Shown in pieces: positions 9,274 through 21,427 of a stretch of DNA of 30,882 nucleotides. Within the stretch, counting starts at the first letter, position 1. Every line of letters begins with the position of its first letter. The DNA lies in NCBI GenBank assembly GCA_000787465.1, contig JSYX01000058.1:1-30882 (forward strand), written 5' to 3'. Under the pieces are notes generated by a model that saw only the letters and a program-made list of their open reading frames with translations, was not told where the DNA came from and did no database searches. A program made the position numbers and the translations under genes. This DNA is from Thermomucor indicae-seudaticae. Lineage: Eukaryota; Mucoromycota; Mucoromycetes; Mucorales; Lichtheimiaceae.

Positions 9274-12200
9274 ATGTTGAGTACAGTAATGTCTACTCCT
9301 GCAGCTCCCAACGGTGCTTCCTTCACCAATTTGACACCAAACTCTCATACGTCGCCGACACCTACTGTGCGTCCGTCACCTCAAGGGCTCACGACATACC
9401 AACGAAGAGAAGTTGCTTGTGTCTTTGTTGTGGAGGGCACCGCTCGCATGCAGCCGCACCTGCACACTATTTTTGAAGCTTACGTGGATCCCATCTTGAG
9501 GTAGTACATCTCCTTGCCTGATCTGGCCTAATCCTGAAGGAATTGACAGATAATTGTTTCTTTCAGGCAACTCCGTGCGCCTACCGTCATCGAAAATGAG
9601 GACAAACAGATCAAGACCAAAATTACGGTTTGTTCAAAAAGAAGCTTGTTTTTCTTTTGTGGACGTTGCTGACGTTATGCTTTTTGATGACGACTGAAAG
9701 CCGATTTTAAAGTGTGGCATGGCGATATTTGGTGACTATGAGCCGTCGTCTATGGTTGCTGTCGACCGGAAATACTTTACGTCCGAACTCAACTTATTTC
9801 GAGACGTGTTCAAGTCCATCCCCTGTGTGAACGGTGGTATCGTGAAGAACGCAACAGTCGAGGGCCTAGTCGCAGCTTTGGAGGTACTTTTCAGTTGGCA
9901 TCTTACAAGTTTTTTTGCTCATCATTCATTTCGGCCCAGTTGTTTGATGCTTACAAGGAAGAAATTGACGCTACCGCGCCAAACGACACCGTTTTTCATT
10001 GCATTCTGATAACAAACAGTCTACCTCATACATCTGGAGCGCGCCGAAACTTGCTCGATAAGTATGATAACTTTTCACTAGACGATGTTACCGAGGAAAT
10101 GAAAAAGGTAGCAAGAAAGAAGAAACAGAAAACCCATGTTTATTGCTCAGACACCCTCTGATAGAACAATATCCGGTTGTCCTTGATCACGCCAACTAAA
10201 GGATTTACCGACTATGAGAGAATCGTAGATACGGTATGAGGGGATCCATGACGTATATAATGAAAAAAGGCTAACATTGTATGTGCACGAGTAGGTGAAT
10301 GAGAAAGAAACAGAGTTGCACACGGTTAGCAACGTTGCATTACCAACGCATGTTGTGAAACTAGCAGGATTCCAGCTTCCTGCTCCCCCACAAGCATCAT
10401 TACCTGCCGCCAGTGTTCCCCCAGATGCTGCAAACTCGGATGCGGCTGGTAATGGCGCTACGAAGCGAACGCGAACGTTTGACTCTGGAACAAGTGAATC
10501 GTCTCCACCATCTGTATCGTCAGCAGACTCCAGTAAACGTCGCAAACGAGACAATGTACCTGGACAAATAAACCTTCCGAAAGCTACGCTGGACCCAGAG
10601 AAGTTCTCCCAGTTTGCACAGAAGCAAAATAGCAGCACCGTGGCAACCGCAGGAACAACGTCGACCGCCAAAAAGGAGCATAACATAGCCACAACTGCTG
10701 TCGACAAACAAGCGTCCGTCAACGTACCTCAGCATCTAACTGTATCTCAACCTGTGCAAAAACCATCTGCCGTGACAACACAGCAGCAACCACAACCTGC
10801 ACGGCCTCAAATTCAACAAACACCTGCACAACAGCCGTCGCTGCTTCCTCAACCACCACCGCAACCACAACCCCAACCACACGTACAGCAACAGCCACCG
10901 CAACAACAAACACCGCAACACGCAGCGTCTTTGGCGCATTTACAGCAACCATTACAACAACTATCGGCTGCACAATTACCCAGTCGTTTCCCTGGAAACC
11001 CAATAACCATACAACAACTGCTGCAGCAGCGTAACTTCCTGATATCTCAAAGTCAATTATCACCAGTTCAGCAGCAGCAACTTCATACCATCAATGCTAC
11101 GTTGGAACGACTAGCAAAAATGAAACCATCCGAAGCATCTCAACAAGGGAACATGATGAGCGCAGCAGGTGGTGCCCGCGGTACTCCTATGATTCCAGCT
11201 TCCACCACAACTGCGTCTTCTCCGATGGCCTTCGCGGGCATGCAGGCTCGACCGGTCGCGGTGACTGATAACAATAACCAAATGCCGATGGGTCAACCTG
11301 CTTCCGCCCAAATTCCACAACGAAATATTAACGCTCCTAACACTCAAATCCCTGCTGCATTGCAACAACGCGTGCTTATGGCGGCTCGAATGAACATGCA
11401 GCAGCAACACCAACAACAGAACCAACAATCCCCGCAACCATCCGCGGTACTAGCGAATACTAGTCCTGCACAGACGATGCAAGGGCAACCAGGCGCAATG
11501 CTTCAGCAACGCCCACCGCAAGCGCCAGCCCAGACAGCACCGTCTGCACAACAACAGCAAGAACTACAGCCGATATGGACTGGTCAAATTGTCTGGCATA
11601 TCAGGTCTGCCACTGACGGGATTGCTCAAGAATATACATGTTACTGTGGTGCATACGCTGTTGCGCCACGGGGCCGAACAGTCAGCCTTAATGAATAGTA
11701 AGTACATATGCGGGTGATATATCCAGGAACAAATCAACTGAGGTTCCTTTAGCCGACCTGAGATATGGCCACAGCGTATCCAGATTGCACAACGGTCACC
11801 GCTTAATGTTGCTCAACCGATATTAAGGCAGCTGAGTGCCGAGCGTGGTGTGCCATTCTGTCAGTTCCGACTATTGGAAAACAGTAGTCAGCAAGACCAG
11901 ACCAACTTTAATCTTCTGCTTCGGAATTTGGAGCAGAAGAGATATGTAGGTGAAGCATCCTGGAAATGATGGAATCATGTCCTGCTTAAACATTTGGGTG
12001 GTGCATAGGTTACAACTGTATTATTTAACCCAGGCCAAGCTGAGCCGCACGGTGTTGTTCTAATGTTCTCGACAAACAAGCTCATTGGTATTGTTTTTGC
12101 GCGTGTACCTGTCCCAGACTTGAACGGCGTCCCTCCAAACATGAACATGGGTGGTGCCAACAATATCCAAGCACCTATGATGGCAGGTATTCCTAACAAC

Positions 12201-12700
12201 ACCGCTGCCTCGGTGAATGCTGCAATGATGGCTGCCAATAACCAAAATATGCAAATGTTGCGAAACTTGCAACAACAAGCTCAGCAACCACAGCCGCAGC
12301 AGCCGCAGCAGCAGCAGCAACAACAACAGCAGCAGCAGCAGGTACAACAGCAACCAATGATGAATGCTTCGGTTGGTGGGGTGTCTATGGCAAGCATGAA
12401 TGGTAATCCAGAAATGGATCAAGCCTCAGGGTCGAGCGGTAGCTAACCTCAATGGCTGTGCTAGGGTTGAATCCGAACAGCCTACTATTGTCAAACATAA
12501 GTGTTGGCAGTCCGGCAGTTGCTGGCTTAAACATGGGCGTCGGTAACAATAACCTTATAGGTATGAATATGGCAGCTGCAGCCATGGGCATGAACCCGAA
12601 TCTGGCAAATTTACCGCCCCAAACATTACGGGAACTTCAGCAGCGCTTACTGTTGTCTCAACAACAGAGACAACAACAGGGAGAGCAACATCATCCCTAA
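9274..12700 (+). CDS. MED25: Mediator of RNA polymerase II transcription subunit 25
   Basis: Nine exons: 9274-9500, 9567-9627, 9701-9883, 9940-10107, 10165-10233, 10295-11697, 11753-11945, 12009-12402 and 12465-12700. They are in frame throughout, 977 residues. Residues about 45-235 form the MED25 von Willebrand A domain (VACVFVVEGTARMQPHL, KCGMAIFGDYEPSS, NGGIVKNATVEGLVAALELF, NNIRLSLITPTKGF), which tethers the subunit to Mediator. A long Gln/Pro-rich linker of CAA/CAG codons follows. The ACID/PTOV activator-binding domain is at about 661-805 (PIWTGQIVWHI, EIWPQRIQIAQ, PFCQFRLLE, TTVLFNPGQAEPHGVVLMFS). The tail is Met/Asn/Gln-rich with a 12-Gln run. An in-frame ATG at 9289 is an alternative start. 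The last intron (62 nt, CTAAC branch site) removes an in-frame stop. Confidence 0.88.
12238..12360 (+). repeat. CAG/CAA glutamine microsatellite in MED25
   Basis: Near-pure CAG/CAA codons encode glutamine-rich runs, including 12 consecutive Gln, in the C-terminal part of exon 8. A second Gln/Pro-rich stretch lies at about 10770-10960 in exon 6. Mixed CAA and CAG codons limit slippage, but length variation between strains is likely. Confidence 0.85.
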
Positions 12701-12886
12701 ATCTTCTAATAAACATCGCGTTACAGTTATATCTCCCAAATTTGGAAAATGGGCAGACAAACATCCTCTCTCTTTAATCATCGTTTTTTGTAGGTTTCGA
12801 GCGAATCAGCGGAAGACGTTCAGTCATCTCATTTTGAACGATGCTACTTGTGCCTCCCACGGCATAACGGCCTCATCTTATATAGT
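12701..12886. terminator. convergent 3' region of MED25 and POL1
   Basis: The two genes converge with 186 bp between stop codons. AATAAA lies within 15 bp after the MED25 stop on the + strand. The two 3'UTRs must abut or overlap, so natural antisense transcripts are possible. Confidence 0.5.
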
Positions 12887-15800
12887 TTATTGCAATGATA
12901 TTTCGGCCATCAATCTGCCAATGTCTACATGACGATAACCTGATCGCTGTAGATACTTTTCTGCGACGGCCCTTAATTCAGAATATGCATGACGATGCTT
13001 GTTTATGAGTGATTCCACTTGAACTAGAGAAGAAGAAAACATTAACATATTGCTTTCTTTCATGGTTCGCGAATGAAAAGCTTACCCATGGTATCGCTTT
13101 CGGAAGCTTTTAGCATAGCCTTCTCAGTATTTAGAATGTTTGTATAATACAACAGCTGAGTATACAGACTCTTATCGGTGTACTATCATCGAAGAGAGAA
13201 AACTTCAATTTCCACAATTCTCGTGGATCAGACATCACCCGAAAAAGCATTCTCACCTCTCGTTTCATAGCGCCATGGCAACCGGGCCGAAGGCACCGAC
13301 GTCCAAAGACAGACATCATTCGCGTTCGCATTTCGCATGTCGTATCATCACATATCAACCATGCGTCATAATACCGTCTGATATGGGACCGGATCGCGCG
13401 AACCATTTGGTTCGCTATGCTGCTGGACTTCATAATGTTGCCACATGACGAGCATTCAAGGCCGGATACAATCTCATGGTCAGTCACCTTGCGGGTAATG
13501 CCACGAAACTCTTGTTCAGTTTTGCAAAAGCTGCAAACCACCATCAACTTTTCTACATGCTTGAATCGTTCCGCATCCGAAATTTGCGAGTCCAACGTAA
13601 GGAACTCTTCGCTCTGGTCATCTTCAGTACTGCTCTGGCCAATATTATATTTTCGCGCGTCAAGGCCTTTTTAAGCATACGTAGACCATCAGTACATAAC
13701 CGATTTCCAGCAGCAAACCGCTTTTCCAGTAACGTTACCCAAGCATTCGGCGAGACGAGCTGCATCCGTGCCTTCGATAGGTGAACACAAGCGTGCAACG
13801 GGTGGATGGACTTGTTGATTCAAGTACCATTCAATATCTAAGGGAAAGGATTAGACGCCTGCATTATTACATTCATACGTAAAGCCCTTACCCAACTGCA
13901 TTTCACCACGCATAACGTCGTCCGGATGATATGCTTTTTCAGCAAAACCGGTTTTTACACCATTGGCGATATGTGGGACTTGACAGATAACGTATGGTAC
14001 AGTATCACCTGCTTTGACGTTGACGCCCCTTTGTCGCATACGCAATGCGACCTGGACATGAGGCTGACTTTTCGCGTCCGCATATTCCTCCGGATTTTTT
14101 GTCAGTTGCTAAAAGGATGATGCGGTCAGCCCAAGTGAACAGCTAGACAAGCGTTATGCGTTCAATGATACCTTGTTAATAATATATTTGTCCAGAGTTA
14201 TACCGCCGTTCCTAATCTTTTCGCCCACTTCTTGTAGATAAGAGTGAATGTCGTTTACAACGTCTTCTCGATCTCTGTCCGACAAGATGTAGGAAAGGAC
14301 ATGCCTGCAAGAAAAAGAAAAATGAGTAACTCTTCAGACAATGGCAGTCTTCATAAAACTCACGAAGACACATCATGTGACAAGTCGCACCAATCTCTTC
14401 TCACAAGATCAAGACCTTTTGTCTCCACGCTTTCTGTCACTGTGCCATCCGGTTTCTCTTCGACCAACAAAGCAGCATACTTTTTCTTTTTCAACAACAG
14501 CATATGTTTGAAGAAACCATCGATGTCGATTTCCAGCAGATTATACCGCTCGTTGACACGTCTCTTTAACATGTTGCCAATCTCTTTCACTTTACTCAGG
14601 TCGTTTTCGTTGGTGTACACCATGATAGAATCCGTATCACCGTAAATGACATTCAGATCCATTGTACCGGCAAGGTCGACCGTATTTTGAAGAATTCGGC
14701 GACCCATATGAGTGATCAGCATAGCGAGAGGCTTGGCGTAGAACCGAGAATGTGAGAAACCAAGACAGCCGTACATACTATTAGCCGTCAGTTTTAGAGC
14801 TTTTTGACGAATATCAAGCTAAAAAAATCAACGTTAACAAAGGGAAATATTTCTGCAGTATAGGCTAACAGTTGGTTACCTGCATCATTTCGGCTTCAGA
14901 CAGTTTGGGATCTTTCATGATCTTTTTAACTTGGCGACGGCGATCAACCAGTGTTTTAATGATGCGAGGCAGTACTCCTTGGGGTATAGACTGGTCGGGC
15001 ACATCTGGGATTCGATCCTCGACACTCTCCTAAAACCAAGCTCTGGTAAGTTTTTCTTCGTTTTTATTATACCGGCCCCTTTACCTCTTCAGCTTTTGGC
15101 GCTTGATGTCGGTTTACAGTTGTAAAGCACACATTGTATTCTTGAATAATGGACGGATACAAACTGTTGAAATCCAGAAGCAGCACGTATTTGTCGTAAA
15201 AGCCTCTTTTGGGTTCCAGAACGAGACCACCTGTGTATGCAGGTTTCCGTCGTGAAGCTCGGGCTTTTTTCGATTGTAGCTCTTCGAGTTCTAAGGCAAC
15301 AAACAAGAATTCAGCTTTCGTTATCCTTTGTATATCTGTTATTTTCTTACCTTCGTCTTGCTCATTATCCAACAAATCCATAATTGCTGATGACGCCTTT
15401 TGATTGAAGACCTTGTCTGGACAGATATACTTTTGGCGGTGGAATTCATGCAGCAAAAGATATTCATTTCTTTCGGCTCTAGCACCCGTCATAGTTCGGG
15501 ACCAAAGATTGCCAGCCAGGTTTGTCAACTGCTTGGTGAGAGGTAAAATCTGTAGCTTGAACATGAGTGCTGTGGCAAGGAAGGCGTCAAAGGAGCAGTG
15601 CTTCACAAGATATATCAGAGATTTCGCATCTTCGAAATACGACGCCGTCCTGTCAAACTCAATGTCTTCTCGGGCAATCTTGAGTTGAGATTGAACCAGA
15701 TCCGTCAGGCGGTACGACTTGCTGCGAATCAGGTCTTTTGCTGCAAGATATGTGTCGCAGACAAGACGCCCACTCATGATCATTCGTTCTTGAAAAGTGG

Positions 15801-18457
15801 CTTCACCGGAACCACCAGGACCGCTTTGGAGCTTGGGCCAACTAATGGTTTAGAGTTAGCGTGATACGGGAGACAGAAACTTGTATAGATTAACACTTAC
15901 TGTTTGCGACGAAGTCGTCCAAGTTTATGCCAATGCTGTGTGTAACATGCCTTCATTCGATGAAGAAGAACGTCCAGATCGAAGCCTGCAAAGTTGTGAC
16001 CGACAACAACATCCGGATCAAAAACATGGATCTTGGCTTCACACAAGTGAATATTAGTAGAGAGCAAGGTTATACATTCATCGCGAAGACAACCGGAAAT
16101 CAAATACCTAAAAGGCAGTTTAGAAGTGAGTTTTCATTGCGCTCTACTTGAATCGCCAAGCCATTTTGCTGTTTTTCTCTGGCCACCAGATCACTGAAGC
16201 CTGCTGGGTACGGCGTGTTGTTTAATTGACGGACAATAGCGAATCTTGCTTTTGGCTGGGCTTCGATAGGCGTTGGCTCATCGATTTGGACTATCAGGAC
16301 AAAGGCTAAGTATTAGACGTTTTTGCAGAACGTTATATGGCTTACTAACCTTGGGTACAAACCAATCCACTAGCGGCGACGATCTCGTTACATTTCTTTT
16401 GATGGTTCATGACTGTCCGTATGCTGAGGGCCAGTACGACCAGCGGCGGAATATGACTTGGAGGATTCCCGTTGGCATCGCGCAGTGGATTCACGCTTTT
16501 TGGATCATCCACCACAACTTCTGCTTTACACCAAGACACCTGTTAAAAAGTCGTTAACACAAGATATATATCGTCTTCGTTGAATTTGTATTATACATTT
16601 TCCCCAGCAAGCCGTGGATTTTCAATTTTGAGCCAGCACGGCCCCATGATATCGCGCTTAACCAGGAAATGCTCCAGAGGACTTGTATTCGCGCCGAATA
16701 CGTGACTGAATGTCGTACCATTGAGATCAGTTGGCAAGGAAGGTTCTGTAAGCCCGCACAGTGCGCTTTTCAGTCAGACACGCAGGTCTCTTTCATTCCG
16801 ACACAGAACCACTTACGGTTGTAGCTGTAGATTACTTTCATATATTGCGCCTCGGCAGGCACTTCAGGAATTTCGAATGCGTACTTTCGCTCAACAGGCT
16901 TGGACATCCATTTTGATATCTTGTATTTGGAAAATATCTCTGACAGTTCAGCGTGTACATCGGCCATACCGACTTCTTCGTCTGTGGTATTTCCCGCTTC
17001 TAATTCACAAACAGTAAGATCAGACTGTCATATAGTGTTTCGACAAAGCACGTACCATCCAGGCGATATTCCCTTGGTAATACGAAAATATTGCGCTCAA
17101 TATTTTTAACCGTGAGACAGCAGCTGACATAGCGGTTCATGCTTTTATTATATATCTGACAAAAAAACGGCATTGTGAGCGAAAGAACTCTTTTTTTTAT
17201 CAGATACACTATCTGCATACCTTGCCAAACAGATACACGATACCTCTTTCACGAACTTCAGCTGCATCATACCACCACATGTGTACGCTACCATCATCCT
17301 CAAGAATTTCCATGTTTGGTGCTACATCATCCTGAACACTTTCTGAACTAGTCACGTTTTTGGACATCATGTCTTTCTCTGCATTCTCCCAAGCTTGTAG
17401 ATCAGGTCGCTCTTCTCTGTATTTCATTGGTTTTTTTGGTGCAGGGTCGCGGGTATTGTCCTTGACCTGACTCACACGGAGTCTCTCGACGTCTTGTTTT
17501 TTAACGGATGTAGTAGTAGTGTGCTGCTTTTCGTATTCCATGAGCATATCGACATCGCCCTGCACGGCATCAAAGAATTCATCTTGACTACCGATAGGAT
17601 CATTGGAAGAAGCTGCTGTTACTGCGTCGTTAGTAGCTGCGCTAGATTTGATTACTAGTTGTGCGGGTTCAACGTCATCTAATCGATATTTCTTTTGGGG
17701 CCTAGTAGATCCCAGCAGCGTAGGTTCAAGCGATCGCGGTGCTGGGTTCGTGCGAGCAATTCGTGACGAAAGCCTTGGTCTCTCATTTGGGATTTCTGGT
17801 GCTTCAATCGAAGAGAGAATGCTGGTCATAAAGTCGTCTGAAGCGTCATCCTATACAATAGAAACTGCGTCACCCAAGCGCTGTCTATATATTTAGAGTA
17901 TCGTCGTCGTGAGGCTGACCTTTACAGATTGGGTTTGTGGTTTGGCAGCCTTGGACCGTTTGGCTGATTGGGAGAACATGGTTTCGATAGTTTTGGACTT
18001 CACCTTGTCCTTTGGTGGTAGGGACGTTGTGTCCTTGCGTTTTCTCTTATCTACAGGAAGGCGTTTTTTGCCTTCAGCTCGTACCCTGCGGACAAGGCTG
18101 GCTTGGCTAATACGATCTACGTACTTGGCTTTTTACTACTGCCTTCCACGTCACCGTCGTCAGAGTAAGCTTCGTACTCCTCGTCGTCGAAGCCGTCGTC
18201 AATGTAGCCAGCTTGGTCATCGTCTTCCACAAAATCCTCGTCGTTTGGCATGAAGCGAACATCGTCCTCTTCAACATTATCGTAAATGTCGTCGTCCTGA
18301 AAGGGAAAAAAGGCGTTCCTGGAATGAGTGACAAAGGGCGCCCAACATGGACAATCAACAAAAAAGGACTTGATACCAAATCTCGTTTTTTGTTCTTGTT
18401 TGTCTTTCTTGCTGCCAAAGCAGCCAGTTTCTGCTTCCTCTGCAGCGAGCTTGACAT
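12887..18457 (-). CDS. POL1: DNA polymerase alpha catalytic subunit
   Basis: Twenty exons, 1462 residues. From 5' to 3': 18457-18377, 18296-18121, 18085-17920, 17850-17221, 17155-17056, 16999-16817, 16745-16597, 16539-16350, 16290-16108, 16036-15901, 15841-15351, 15290-15085, 15029-14880, 14818-14364, 14304-14172, 14108-13892, 13837-13739, 13666-13257, 13182-13086, 13023-12887. All phases agree. The acidic N-terminus ([20 protein letters not shown]) is followed by the exonuclease-like fold ([15 protein letters not shown]) and family-B polymerase motif A ([11 protein letters not shown], Asp868). Motif B is KLTANSMYG and motif C is YGDTDSIMV (Asp1008, Asp1010). The C-terminus has CysA (CSFC...CSSC) and CysB (CDDTTC...CLRPGC) zinc modules that bind the B subunit. 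With primase this enzyme starts leading strands and Okazaki fragments. It is divergent from ASNSD1. Intron 2 is only 35 nt in this model and is the weakest junction. Confidence 0.95.
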
Positions 18458-18581
18458 CGAAAGTATATGATATGAAAGAAGAAAAAGCAAAAGAACTTCG
18501 ACGCGCTTGCCCAAATTTCCCGCACTGTAAATTTTCGGTTGTACGCGAAAAGGTCGCGCGTCCACTACGCGACGGGTGAGA
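18458..18581. promoter_or_regulatory. bidirectional POL1-ASNSD1 promoter with E2F- and MBF-type sites
   Basis: The two start codons are 124 bp apart. Seen directly: TTTCCCGC at 18516-18523 (canonical E2F/DP site), ACGCGC at 18501-18506, ACGCGAAAA at 18543-18551 (MCB/SCB-like), GCGCGT at 18556-18561 (ACGCGC on the other strand) and ACGCGA at 18567-18572. ACGCG is the known core of the fungal MBF factor that drives G1/S genes, including DNA polymerase alpha in yeasts. Use of the sites here is inference. Confidence 0.65.
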
Positions 18582-20972
18582 ATGTGTGGAATCCTGTTTT
18601 CATTGACGACCACGGACAAGCTCGTCAGTGTTTGGAGCACTTTGCTGCAGCTCAATACAAATCGAGGTGAGAGCCCCGTTGTTCGTGGATGTAATCCATG
18701 TGGGTGAATCGCTTCCTATTCTCTCGCGATGCAGGGCCCGATGCGCAAGACGTCTATGCGCTGCAATTGGCAGATCGATCAATCTACTTGCGTTTTTTCT
18801 CTTCTGTACTTCATTTACGCGGTCCAGAAACGATGCGGCAGCCCATTGTAAGCGAAAACGTGTTATGCTGGAACGGTGAAGTCTTTGGCGGTCTTCCGGT
18901 AAGCGCGAAGGCCAATATTTAGTGCGTCGGCCACCATATGACGTATGCAAAATCAAGGTTGGGTTCGGCGAAAACGACACGAAAGTGGTAATGGAAGCGT
19001 TTAAGCGCGCGGCAACGGTAGAGGAGCTACTGGCCACGATATCTCTTATAGAGGGACCCTTTGCATTTGTGTATTTCGAGGTATGCCTGACACGTTTATT
19101 GGCGTTGACTTTGTTTCCTTTACCAACAGCACATGGGACATGCAGAAAGAAAAGGAACGGTTGTGGTTTGGGCGCGATTGCCTCGGACGGCGTTCTTTGC
19201 TCTGGCGACGGTCAAAAGGCGAAGGCGAGGACGAATCATTCATACTCAGCTCAGTGGGGACTCCAGAAGGAGGCAGCGATGCGATTTGGGAAGAGGTACC
19301 GGCAGACGCTGTGTTTTGCATCCAGTTTGGCAGAAGTACGATACCAGAGAATGTTGCATTCAAAGTGTGTGGCTACCCGGTCGAACGATACGCTTGGGCG
19401 CATGAAAGCGGTGTACCTCCTGTAATAGAGAAAGATGGATAATCAAGTTTGGGAACTCTTTCTTTTCACTGATAGTCTGCTTCCTCTATTAAGGTCCTTC
19501 CGTTTCCGCGCGTGAACCAAGAGCTGCCGAGCACTGAATTCGATGCTCCTGTACAGAACGTGGCAGTGGATCCTTTGACAGACCATCGAGCTCAAAAGAT
19601 CGTTAATGACTTTATGAATGTTCTTGACGACGCGGTTAAAAGGCGAGTCGCGGATGTTCCGTTTTTAGAGTAAGCTTTGAGGCAAGTTTATGCAAGTAAA
19701 GTTCGCTGACAAAATTCCCAAAGTAATGGACACTCGGCCGCACGCATTGCTATCCTGTTTTCAGGTGGCCTGGACTGTGTATGTCTGGCCGCGCTGGCGC
19801 ACCGACATCTTCCTCTCTCGGAACCGATTGATTTACTCAACGTTGCTTTTGAGAATCCTCGCTCAGAGCAAGCAAAAAGCAAGCTAAAGGTGGTCGCTGA
19901 AGACGCAAATAGCAAGTACGACACCCCAGACAGATTGACTGGAAGAGCTAGTGTAGCCGAATTGAGGTGAGTTATGAATAAATTTTCCCGATAAGTATAC
20001 GCTACGGGTTTTCTGATCTCATTTTTCCCGCACTAAAGACAAATAACACCAGGTAGAACATGGAACTTTGTCGAAATTAATGTCCCGTATGGGGAAGCTA
20101 TGATGTATCAGCGGGAAATCATTGACCGTATGCATCCGCTGGACACTGTCATGGACTTGGTAGGTATATTCTCTATTCGGGTTTTCAATTTATTTACAGA
20201 TCATAGAGCATAGCTATGGCTCTGTGGTTTGCAGCCCGAGGGAAAGGTATTTTCTTAAGCAAAAGGTAGTGGACCCGAATGGGCTTAATGTATACCTTGT
20301 GATTAGGCGTCATATGTACAGAGCAAGGCCAGGAAGTAAGGCAAAGCAAACCTTAGATAAAGGACAAGCTAGAACGTTTCGTTTTATAGTCATATGTCAG
20401 TCGAGCCAGAGTGCTTCTTTCAGGTCTGGGCGCTGACGAACAACTTGGTGGATATTCAAGACACAGAGAAGCGTTTCGGCACGGTGGATGGGATCACTTG
20501 ATTAAAGAGGTTCTATAGCCACCACGGTAGCATTACGTTATATATGCTCACGAGGGCTGATTAGATTCAATTGGATGTCGATCGGATATGGAAACGAAAC
20601 CTAGGTCCGTTCAGACTGCATGAGCTGTCGATAACTGATTTATTTTGACATTCCTGGTTATATAAAACAGGACGAGATGACAGGATCATATCGGACCATG
20701 GCAAAGAAGCACGATTTCCGTACCTTAGTACCGAGGTTGTGAATCACCTGTGTCGTCTTCCGATCCATGTCAAAATGGACCTCAGATACGGTCGCGGTGT
20801 TGGTGAAAAGCTACTTCTACGGCAGCTGGCTATACATTTAGGACTCAAGCAAGCAAGCTGTAATTGGAAGCGAGCGATTCAGTTCGGTGCGAAAACAGCA
20901 AAGATGACGGGCGAGACGCGTGCAGAAAAGGGGCAGCATAAGATAAGCTTTCGCAGAGACACAGACAATTAG
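18582..20972 (+). CDS. ASNSD1: asparagine synthetase domain-containing protein 1 (ASNSD1-like)
   Basis: Exons: 18582-18666, 18735-18898, 18958-19080, 19146-19421, 19494-19669, 19724-19966, 20039-20159, 20207 to about 20265, 20307-20335, 20410-20509, 20565-20604 and 20671-20972, about 572 residues. The protein begins [10 protein letters not shown] with Cys2 as the class II glutamine-amidotransferase nucleophile. [13 protein letters not shown] and [14 protein letters not shown] follow. The synthetase half has the PP-loop [10 protein letters not shown], then [42 protein letters not shown] and [13 protein letters not shown]. The pattern matches ASNSD1 rather than true asparagine synthetase; its biochemical role in fungi is not settled. 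One junction (20265 to 20307) cannot be joined in frame with canonical sites, so an indel or unusual splice is possible there. Intron 7 is only 47 nt. Confidence 0.85.
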
Positions 20973-21427
20973 GACCGGGGCGACCTGCTATTAGATCTTG
21001 TACATACAGTAAGTTGATTAATGTTACGAATCCTTCATAAAATACGGTGTCATGACTAGTACATGTATCAAAAGGTGATTTAACACATTGAGCAAATGAC
21101 GGTTCTCTTTTACGAAGAAAGCTTGCCGTCAGTATAATGAACATAAGCTTACTGTCAGTTAATGAATAAATCCATGATTCCTTTATGCAAAGGCCGCTGG
21201 TCACATTCAACAGGATACTCTTAAATCCATGCCTTGTATCGCGCACAGGTCATCCTATGTTGTCTGCAACGGCACCATGAACAGAAGACTTAGATACAGT
21301 ACATATCCATATACCGCTTTTCTCTCTAGCACGCGGCATTAAAAAGCTTGGGGGATCGAAAAAAGTCCGCTTTTCCTTTCTGTCTTCTGCGTTCGCGATC
21401 GATCGATCGATTAAACGTAAACGAATC
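20973..21427. promoter_or_regulatory. ASNSD1-PPIH spacer with CGAT tandem repeat
   Basis: A 455-bp intergenic stretch. A perfect CGAT x4 tandem (21396-21411) ends 16 bp before the PPIH start codon, so it lies in the 5' leader or core promoter. No TATA box or other named motif was recognised. Confidence 0.5.

Noticed and set aside
10719..11063. Long minus-strand open frames opposite the MED25 Gln-rich exon
   Set aside because: They are antisense shadows of CAA/CAG repeats (Leu/Val-rich translations) with no independent support.
12439..12464. Apparent 26-nt intron in MED25 and another 26-nt one near 4032-4057 in the NOPCHAP1-like gene
   Set aside because: In both genes a 62-nt GT-AG intron with a good branch site (CTAAC or CACTAAT) restores the same frame, so ultra-short introns are not needed.
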